This document shows positions 7,996 through 13,574 of a stretch of DNA of 13,574 bases, one piece after another. How positions within the stretch are numbered: position 1 is the first letter of the stretch; the number at the start of each line of letters is the position of its first letter. The stretch is from the NCBI GenBank assembly GCA_002424525.1, contig DIKJ01000184.1, forward strand, positions 1 to 13,574, written 5' to 3'. The translations under genes and the position numbers were made by a program. Source of the DNA: Bacteroidales bacterium UBA5621 (GTDB taxonomy: Bacteria; Bacteroidota; Bacteroidia; Bacteroidales; VadinHA17). Under the pieces are notes generated by a model that saw only the letters and a program-made list of their open reading frames with translations, made no database searches and was not told the DNA's origin.

Positions 7996-9255
7996 ATGTT
8001 TACTGGCGGTAACATAGAACGCTCCATCCTTCACCTTGACCTCGATACCTTTTTCGTGTCGGTAGAGAGGCTCAGGAACAGCAGGCTGAACGGCAGACCG
8101 GTGATAATCGGCGGCATGTCGGACCGCAGTGTGGTATCGAGCTGCAGCTATGAAGCGCGGAAATACGGGGTAAGCTCTGCTATGCCCATGAAAATGGCCA
8201 GGGTCATGTGCCCGGAGGCAATAGTGATAAGGGGCGACATGGAATCGTACAGCAATTACTCCCACATGGTGACAGAAATAATTGCGGAAAGGTCGCCATT
8301 GTACGAGAAGTCCTCAATCGACGAGCATTATATTGATCTCACAGGCATGGATCGCTTTTACGGGTGTCATAAATGGGCGCACGAACTGCGGCAGGTCATA
8401 ATAAAGGAGACCGGACTGCCAATATCCACAGGGCTTTCAGTCAACAAGACCGTTTCAAAGATTGCAACAGGCGAGGCAAAACCGAATGGGGAAATAGAGG
8501 TAGAAAAAGAGATTGTCCTCCCCTTCCTTGACCCGCTGTCGATAAGAAAAATACCGATGATCGGACAGAAGACCTTCCATACACTCCGTTCAATGGGTAT
8601 TGCCACTATTTACACTCTCAGGAACATCCCTGCAGAGATGCTCGAAAGAGTGATGGGAAAAAACGGCATTGAGGTGTGGAAAAGAGCAAACGGAATCGAT
8701 TCCACCCCCGTCATCAGCTACTCGGAACAAAAATCGATAAGCACCGAACACACCTTCGAAAAAGATACGACCGATGTGGCAAGGCTGAACCAGATACTGG
8801 TGAGCATGGTGGAAAAGATCTCGTACGAGCTCCGGAAACAGGAGAAGCTTGCATCGTGCGTTACGGTGAAAATAAGGTATTCAAACTTCGACACCCATAC
8901 TCTGCAGAAACGGATACCATACACATCGTTCGATCATGTTCTTGCAGATATAGCCAAAGAACTTTTTGTCCGGCTCTACCAGAGGCGCATGCTTATCAGG
9001 CTCATCGGTGTGAGATTCAGCCATATGGTAAGAGGAGTTCAGCAACTCGACATATTTGACGATACTCCCGAAAAGGTGAGCCTCTATATGGCAATGGACA
9101 AGCTCAGGAAACGCTTTGGGCGCAATGCGGTACGAAGAGCCGCCGGAGTAATGACTGTCAGCGAAAGGAAGGCAAGAGCCATCAAACAGCTCGAAAACGC
9201 ACTGAAAGAACAGGAGATGATGGAAGAGAGACTGAGGGGGGGATATTGGCACTAG
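7996..9255 (+). CDS. dinB: Y-family DNA polymerase (DinB/Pol IV-like, in a mutagenesis cassette)
   Basis: Y-family polymerases copy past damaged bases with low fidelity. The 419-residue product carries the catalytic acids: Asp15 in HLDLDTFF, and Asp109 and Glu110 in SIDEHYIDLTG. Phe20 sits at the steric-gate position that excludes ribonucleotides. A helix-hairpin-helix thumb (IRKIPMIGQKTFHTLRSMGI) and the little-finger domain (ISTEHTFEKDT, VTVKIRYSNFDTHT) follow. QLDIF at residues 350-354 looks like a beta-clamp-binding motif. It is placed before the RKRFGRNAVRRA segment, as in UmuC/ImuB-type proteins, rather than at the extreme C-terminus as in E. coli DinB; a charged helical tail ends the protein. 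The ATG at 7996 puts the first catalytic motif at residue 13, as usual; an in-frame TTG at 7921 lies in repeat DNA. It is divergent from the S24 regulator, followed after 105 bases by dnaE, and probably controlled with it. Unlike ImuB, it looks catalytically competent. Confidence 0.92.
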   Translation: MFTGGNIERSILHLDLDTFFVSVERLRNSRLNGRPVIIGGMSDRSVVSSCSYEARKYGVSSAMPMKMARVMCPEAIVIRGDMESYSNYSHMVTEIIAERSPLYEKSSIDEHYIDLTGMDRFYGCHKWAHELRQVIIKETGLPISTGLSVNKTVSKIATGEAKPNGEIEVEKEIVLPFLDPLSIRKIPMIGQKTFHTLRSMGIATIYTLRNIPAEMLERVMGKNGIEVWKRANGIDSTPVISYSEQKSISTEHTFEKDTTDVARLNQILVSMVEKISYELRKQEKLASCVTVKIRYSNFDTHTLQKRIPYTSFDHVLADIAKELFVRLYQRRMLIRLIGVRFSHMVRGVQQLDIFDDTPEKVSLYMAMDKLRKRFGRNAVRRAAGVMTVSERKARAIKQLENALKEQEMMEERLRGGYWH

Positions 9256-9257
9256 AC

Positions 9258-9275
9258 GGCACAGAGGCGCAGAGG
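9258..9275 (+). repeat. Short tandem repeat, GGC(A/G)CAGA twice
   Basis: Two adjacent 8-base units (GGCACAGA, GGCGCAGA) followed by GG start three bases after the dinB stop. The sequence resembles ACACAGAGGGACTCAGAG at 7961-7978 on the other side of dinB. Confidence 0.55.
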
Positions 9276-9292
9276 CGGTAAAGCAAACCAAT

Positions 9293-9316
9293 AACCAGCA
9301 ACCAGCAACCAGCAAC
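9293..9316 (+). repeat. Tandem heptamer AACCAGC, 3.4 copies
   Basis: Three perfect copies of AACCAGC (9293-9299, 9300-9306, 9307-9313) are followed by a partial AAC. The run lies in the dinB-dnaE spacer. A single reverse-complement remnant, GGTTGCTGG, occurs upstream of dinB at about 7919-7927. It may expand or contract by slippage; no coding role is seen. Confidence 0.85.
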
Positions 9317-9321
9317 TTCTA

Positions 9322-9347
9322 CCCGCCATAGCCTTGGCGACGGCGGG
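9322..9347 (+). repeat. GC-rich inverted repeat just upstream of dnaE
   Basis: CCCGCC (9322-9327) and GGCGGG (9342-9347) form perfect 6-base arms around a 14-base centre that itself contains AGCCTTGGCG. It could fold into a hairpin ending 13 bases before the dnaE ATG. No T-run follows, so an intrinsic terminator is unlikely. It may instead be a dispersed intergenic repeat, or may affect translation of dnaE. Confidence 0.7.
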
Positions 9348-9360
9348 CAGCAACAAGCAC

Positions 9361-12300
9361 ATGTATCTAAACTGCCATTCATACTACAGCCTCCGCTACG
9401 GAATGATGTCCGTGGAACAGCTCGTGCAGAAAGCAGTTGCGGCAAAGGCGGATGCAATAGCACTGACAGATATCAATAACTCAACAGGCATACCGGAATT
9501 TGCAGGTGAATGCAGTAAACACAACATAAAACCGTCAGCAGGTATCGAGTTCAGGAACAAAAACGAACTGCTGTATATCGGAATAGCCCGTAATAACAAG
9601 GGATTCAGAGAACTAAATGAATTTCTCTCAGGACGCAATTTCGAAGGGAGTCCCCTCCCCTTCCCTGCCCCGGACTTTTCAGAAGTATATACAATATACC
9701 CGCTGAGAAAAACCCCTGACAGGAAACTGTATGATAATGAGCGTATAGGGATAAAACCTCATGAAATTAACCGTCTTCTGACATTGCCGGGGTCACTCAG
9801 CAGAGATTCAATGGTGCTTCTGCAACCCGTTACATTCTCCGGCCCTGATGATATCCCGATCCATAAAAGCCTCAGGGCAGTCGATAACAATATCCTTCTC
9901 AGCCACCTGAAGCCTGACCAGTGTGCGGACGGGAATGAGTATTTCGGGGAAGAGCAGGTTAACGGAACAATAACGCGGGATCATCCCCTGATAATAATAA
10001 ACACCCGTAAACTGCTGGACGACTGCACCCTCTGTTTTGACCGCGAGACCCTGAAAAATAAAAAGATCTATTCGGCAAGCAGGTACGACGACAAGCTCCT
10101 GCTTGAAAAACTGGCATGGGATGGCATGATCTACAGGTATGGCAAAGAGAACAGCGAGGCAAAGAGAAGAATAAGACATGAGCTTGAGATAATCGACAGG
10201 CTTGGATTCTCAGCCTATTTCCTTATTACCTGGGACATTGTCCGCTATTCAATGGCCAGGGGATTTTATCATGTCGGCCGCGGCAGCGGGGCAAACTCGA
10301 TTGTTGCGTATTGCCTGAAGATCACCAATGTTGATCCTATCGACCTTAACCTTTACTTTGAGAGGTTTATCAATCCCAAACGAAGCAGTCCGCCCGACTT
10401 CGACATCGACTACTCATGGAAAGAGAGGGATGAGGTGATCGACTACATTTTCAAGCGATACGGACACAGCCACACTGCCCTTCTCGGCACGATCAACACT
10501 TTCCGGGGCAAGTCGATAGTGCGCGAGCTCGGAAAGGTGCACGGTCTCCCGAAGGAGGAGATAGATGCCCTGATCGAAAACCCGTCGTCGGAGGCAAACA
10601 GGAACGGGATAACTGACACCATATTCAGAACGGGGGTAAGAATAGCCGATTTTCCAAACATGAGAAGCATTCATGCCGGAGGCATACTGATCTCCGAAGA
10701 GCCCCTGACCTGCTACACCGCACTCGATATGCCCCCAAAGGGATTCCCAACCACCCAGTGGGACATGTACACCGCAGAGGAGATCGGATTTGAAAAGCTC
10801 GATATTCTCAGCCAGCGCGGTATCGGACATATCCGTGAAAGCGCTGAGATAATAATGCGCAACCGTGCTGTAGATGTCGATGTGCATGCAGTGCAGATGT
10901 TCAAAGGCGACAGCAGGGTCAGGGAATACCTCAGAACCGGAGAGACAAAAGGGTGTTTTTATATCGAGAGCCCTTCAATGCGCGGACTCCTGCAGAAACT
11001 CAGGTGTGATGATTATACGACACTGGTCGCTGCCAGCTCCGTCATAAGGCCGGGCGTTGCCCGCTCGGGAATGATGAGGGAGTACATCTACCGGTTCCAT
11101 AACCCCGGAAAATTCGAATACATACATCCCGTGATGAAGGAACAGCTTGAAGAGACATTCGGAGTTATGGTGTACCAGGAAGATGTCCTGAAAGTGTGTC
11201 ATCACTTTGCCGGACTCGACCTCGCCGATGCCGATACCCTGCGTCGCGCCATGAGCGGCAAATACCGCTCAAAGCAGGAGATGCAGCGGATAGTCAGCAG
11301 GTTCTTCTCCAACTGCCGCGAGAAGGGATACAGCGAAGAGATCATAAAGGAAGTGTGGCGCCAGATAGAGTCATTTGCCGGGTATTCATTCTCCAAAGCC
11401 CATTCCGCATCCTATGCCGTCGAAAGCTTCCAGAGCCTCTACCTGAAAGCCCATTTCCCCCTGGAATTTATGGTGGCAGTGATCAATAATTTCGGAGGCT
11501 TTTACAAAACATGGGTGTATGTTCATGAAGCAAAACGGTACGGAGCTGTTATCCAGCTACCATGCGTCAATAAAAGCAACTATACGACAACTATTTATGA
11601 TTCAGATATATACCTGGGTTTTATTCATATAATGAGCATCGGGGAAAAGCTTGCGCGCTCAATAGAGGAAATAAGAAAGAGCGACGGCCCATTCAGCGAT
11701 CTGAACGATTTTATCACCAGGGCCGCTCCCGGACTGGAACAGACTATCCTTCTGATAAAAGCCGGAGCATTCAGGTTTACCGGCAAAAAGAAAGCACTAC
11801 TGCTCTGGGAAGCCCACATGATGATGAACAAAACCAGGCAGGATCCGATGAAACCGCTCTTCCCCTCCCCTCTCCGCAAATTCACCCTTCCTGATTTCGA
11901 GCAGGGAAAACTCGACGATGCCTATGACGAAATAGAACTCCTGGGTTTCCCTGTCTCAATGAGCTGGTTTGACATGCTCGAGACACCATTCCGCGGCGAC
12001 GTTATGGCACACGGGATGATAAGGCATACCGGAAAGATAATCAGAATGGTGGGACACCTTGTAACAATTAAATACATAAAGACAGTTAAGAAGGAATGGA
12101 TGAATTTCGGATGTTTCATTGATGCTGAAGGCAACTTTTTCGATACTACCCATTTTGCACAATCGCTTAAGCATTACCCGTTTAAAGGGAGCGGAACATA
12201 CCTGATCCTTGGCAAAGTTGTTGAAGAGTTCGGATTTCCTTCGCTGGAAGTCGAAAAACTGGCCCGCCTGCCGGTCAAACCCGACCTGCGCTATGGATGA
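9361..12300 (+). CDS. dnaE: Short DnaE-type (family C) DNA polymerase, error-prone DnaE2-like
   Basis: Family C polymerases extend primed DNA; short DnaE2-type forms act with a Y-family partner in damage-induced mutagenesis. At 979 residues this one is clearly shorter than replicative DnaE (about 1150-1200). Domains in order are PHP (about 1-230), palm/fingers (about 250-800) and a C-terminal OB-fold (about 870-970). The catalytic triad appears intact: Asp346/Asp348 in SPPDFDIDY and Asp481 in EKLDIL. GRGSGANS, FAGYSFSKAHSASYA and MVYQEDV are typical family signatures. The PHP domain lacks several metal ligands: the usual HxH reads Asn-Cys-His at residues 4-6 and TDH reads Thr-Asp-Ile-Asn, so PHP exonuclease activity is doubtful. 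No tau-binding tail follows the OB domain. The ATG at 9361 fits the family start (MYLNCHSYYSL); a TTG at 9334 lies inside an inverted repeat. It is downstream of dinB on the same strand and probably co-transcribed. A replicative role is unlikely given its size and context, but the window does not show the main dnaE. Confidence 0.9.
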   Translation: MYLNCHSYYSLRYGMMSVEQLVQKAVAAKADAIALTDINNSTGIPEFAGECSKHNIKPSAGIEFRNKNELLYIGIARNNKGFRELNEFLSGRNFEGSPLPFPAPDFSEVYTIYPLRKTPDRKLYDNERIGIKPHEINRLLTLPGSLSRDSMVLLQPVTFSGPDDIPIHKSLRAVDNNILLSHLKPDQCADGNEYFGEEQVNGTITRDHPLIIINTRKLLDDCTLCFDRETLKNKKIYSASRYDDKLLLEKLAWDGMIYRYGKENSEAKRRIRHELEIIDRLGFSAYFLITWDIVRYSMARGFYHVGRGSGANSIVAYCLKITNVDPIDLNLYFERFINPKRSSPPDFDIDYSWKERDEVIDYIFKRYGHSHTALLGTINTFRGKSIVRELGKVHGLPKEEIDALIENPSSEANRNGITDTIFRTGVRIADFPNMRSIHAGGILISEEPLTCYTALDMPPKGFPTTQWDMYTAEEIGFEKLDILSQRGIGHIRESAEIIMRNRAVDVDVHAVQMFKGDSRVREYLRTGETKGCFYIESPSMRGLLQKLRCDDYTTLVAASSVIRPGVARSGMMREYIYRFHNPGKFEYIHPVMKEQLEETFGVMVYQEDVLKVCHHFAGLDLADADTLRRAMSGKYRSKQEMQRIVSRFFSNCREKGYSEEIIKEVWRQIESFAGYSFSKAHSASYAVESFQSLYLKAHFPLEFMVAVINNFGGFYKTWVYVHEAKRYGAVIQLPCVNKSNYTTTIYDSDIYLGFIHIMSIGEKLARSIEEIRKSDGPFSDLNDFITRAAPGLEQTILLIKAGAFRFTGKKKALLLWEAHMMMNKTRQDPMKPLFPSPLRKFTLPDFEQGKLDDAYDEIELLGFPVSMSWFDMLETPFRGDVMAHGMIRHTGKIIRMVGHLVTIKYIKTVKKEWMNFGCFIDAEGNFFDTTHFAQSLKHYPFKGSGTYLILGKVVEEFGFPSLEVEKLARLPVKPDLRYG

Positions 12301-12303
12301 CAA

Positions 12304-13574
12304 CTATGAGGGGGCATTGTAACGAACTGCCCTTATTACCCCTTTGATGGACTGGATTCTGCGTATAATTCCCTGGAGAACATTATTATTGGTAACCATT
12401 ATATTAAGCTGTCCTTCAAACATGCCATCATCCATGTTGTAATTGAAACTTCTGACGTTGACTTTGTAATCCGACAACAAATCAGCGATCTTGTTTACAA
12501 TACTTATGTCTTCGACACCGGTTATCTTTATTGCTGCCGTAAAGAGGGAGGTGGATTCCGGCTTTGTCCAGTGTGCACCCACTATCCTGTATGGATACCG
12601 GTCTATCAGAAAATGCGCATTGGGACAACTGGTCCTGTGTATCTTGATGCCCTCCGTTATCGTGACAAATCCGAAAATGTTGTCGCCCATTACAGGATTA
12701 CAGCATTTTGCGAGCTTATAGTCAAGACCGTCAACCTTGTCCTCAATTACAAGAAAATCCGAATATTGCGTACCAAATAAATCCTTCACTTCCTTCTCCT
12801 GAACGACAGGGACAGAAGGAACAGTTTCATTTTTTTCCTCCTTCTGCAATAAATCCTTGATCTCAAGCAAATCGATCTTTTCCGATGCGATCTGGAAATA
12901 CAGATCCTGAGAAGTCTTAAGGTTATAGGAATCAAGCAGTTTCTTGACAACTGCATCACCAAATGTCATTTTCCAGTTCCTGAGCCTGCGCATCAGGATC
13001 TCTTTCCCTTCCGATGCGGCTTTTACTTTTTCCTCGTTAAGTACCTGTTTTATCTTGGTTTTTGCCTTGCTTGTAACAACGAACGACAGCCAGTCGCGTT
13101 TGGGTTTCTGGTTTTTTGACCTGATCACCGACACATGATCTCCATTCTGCAGGACATATCTTATTGTTACATTTTTGCCGTTCACCTTCCCCCCGATGCA
13201 AGATGCTCCGACTGCAGTGTGAATGTCGAAGGCAAAATCGAGAATCGTTGAGCCGGCAGGCAACTGCCGCAGATCACCCTTTGGGGTAAATACAAACACT
13301 TCATCAATATAGAGACCTGAGCGTACCTGGTCGAGAAAGGTGGTATCCTCCTTTTCGGACGATTCGAGGATCTCCCTCATCCTCGTCAGCCAGGTATCAA
13401 GCCCGCTCTCACCTTTCAGTCCCTTGTATTTAAAGTGAGCCGCCAGACCCTTCTCCGCTATTTCATCCATCCTCACTGATCTTATCTGTACCTCGACCCA
13501 TTTGTTGCCAGGGCCCACCACTGTGGTATGGAGAGACTCATAGCCGTTCGATTTTGGTACCGAAATCCAGTCCC
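12304..13574 (-). CDS. rel: RelA/SpoT-family (p)ppGpp synthetase/hydrolase (C-terminal 422 residues; 5' end outside window)
   Basis: Long RelA/SpoT (Rel) enzymes make and degrade (p)ppGpp in the stringent response on the ribosome. The open frame runs off the right edge. The first visible residues, DWISVPKSNGYESLHTTVVGP then VEVQIRS, are the end of the synthetase domain with its conserved NGYxSLHTT. A TGS domain follows at about 91-151 (DEVFVFTPKGDLRQLPAG, FDIHTAVG). Next come a helical region, a zinc-finger-like/conserved-cysteine domain at about 285-335 (CCNP, then GDNIFGF, IHRTSCPNA) and a C-terminal ACT domain at about 344-420. These are the regulatory parts that sense uncharged tRNA on the ribosome. 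The hydrolase domain is outside, so hydrolase activity cannot be judged. A GTG at 13521 lies inside the synthetase domain and is not the start. Its stop is 3 bases from the dnaE stop on the opposite strand. Confidence 0.95.
   Translation of the reverse strand, partial: DWISVPKSNGYESLHTTVVGPGNKWVEVQIRSVRMDEIAEKGLAAHFKYKGLKGESGLDTWLTRMREILESSEKEDTTFLDQVRSGLYIDEVFVFTPKGDLRQLPAGSTILDFAFDIHTAVGASCIGGKVNGKNVTIRYVLQNGDHVSVIRSKNQKPKRDWLSFVVTSKAKTKIKQVLNEEKVKAASEGKEILMRRLRNWKMTFGDAVVKKLLDSYNLKTSQDLYFQIASEKIDLLEIKDLLQKEEKNETVPSVPVVQEKEVKDLFGTQYSDFLVIEDKVDGLDYKLAKCCNPVMGDNIFGFVTITEGIKIHRTSCPNAHFLIDRYPYRIVGAHWTKPESTSLFTAAIKITGVEDISIVNKIADLLSDYKVNVRSFNYNMDDGMFEGQLNIMVTNNNVLQGIIRRIQSIKGVIRAVRYNAPS

Noticed and set aside
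7870..8265. 131-residue minus-strand reading frame opposite dinB
   Set aside because: It lies antisense to the conserved catalytic region of dinB and its peptide has no domain-like pattern.
9293..9316. CRISPR-like array
   Set aside because: The AACCAGC units are only 7 bases long and directly adjacent, with no spacers and no cas genes.
9322..9347. Intrinsic terminator after dinB
   Set aside because: No T-run follows the GC-rich arms, and dnaE begins 13 bases later on the same strand.
9334..9360. TTG start giving dnaE nine extra residues
   Set aside because: The TTG lies inside the CCCGCC...GGCGGG inverted repeat, and the family start is the ATG at 9361 directly before the first PHP motif.
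12304..13521. A complete 405-residue gene starting at GTG 13521
   Set aside because: The frame continues to the window edge and encodes the conserved NGYESLHTT of the Rel synthetase domain, so the gene is partial.

Overview
The window reads as chromosomal DNA of a member of the Bacteroidota, most likely a Bacteroidales/Marinilabiliales-type organism. The support is a large exported protein with a C-terminal type IX secretion (Por) sorting domain, a promoter matching the Bacteroidota consensus (TTTG, about 20 bases, TAnnTTTG), starts without Shine-Dalgarno sequences, and TypA, Rel and DinB proteins of the Bacteroidota type. No rRNA, tRNA, CRISPR array, integrase or transposase was seen, and no stretch over 300 bases lacks a gene.

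Left part (1-6332). The window opens inside a minus-strand nucleotide-sugar dehydrogenase whose 3' end is cut off. About 200 bases with nothing recognisable (563-762) separate it from a decayed APC-family amino-acid permease (763-1421), which has lost the middle of the protein and changed frame. Next, on the minus strand, is a 754-residue secreted CotH-family protein with a galactose-binding-like N-terminal region and a T9SS tail. A DUF2461 protein gene runs the other way and ends 2 bases from the end of the translational GTPase gene typA.

Right part (6446-13574). A small exported YtfJ/thioredoxin-fold protein meets, tail to tail, a LexA-like regulator (XRE helix-turn-helix plus S24 self-cleaving domain). 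This regulator is divergent from a Y-family DNA polymerase (dinB-like), which is followed on the same strand by a short DnaE-type polymerase. The window ends in the C-terminal two thirds of a RelA/SpoT-family (p)ppGpp enzyme, convergent with dnaE and cut at its 5' end.

The most interesting unit is 6995-12300: self-cleaving regulator, Y-family polymerase, DnaE-like polymerase. It resembles the proteobacterial/actinobacterial imuA-imuB-dnaE2 mutagenesis cassette but has no imuA-like gene, and its Y-family member keeps all its catalytic acids. Between regulator and dinB lie two tandem 19-bp palindromes of form TTGATTA-N5-TAATCA(A). One overlaps the -7 element of a full-consensus promoter for the regulator, which suggests autoregulation and damage-induced release of the cassette. 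GC-rich intergenic repeats of related composition sit just before dinB and between dinB and dnaE.
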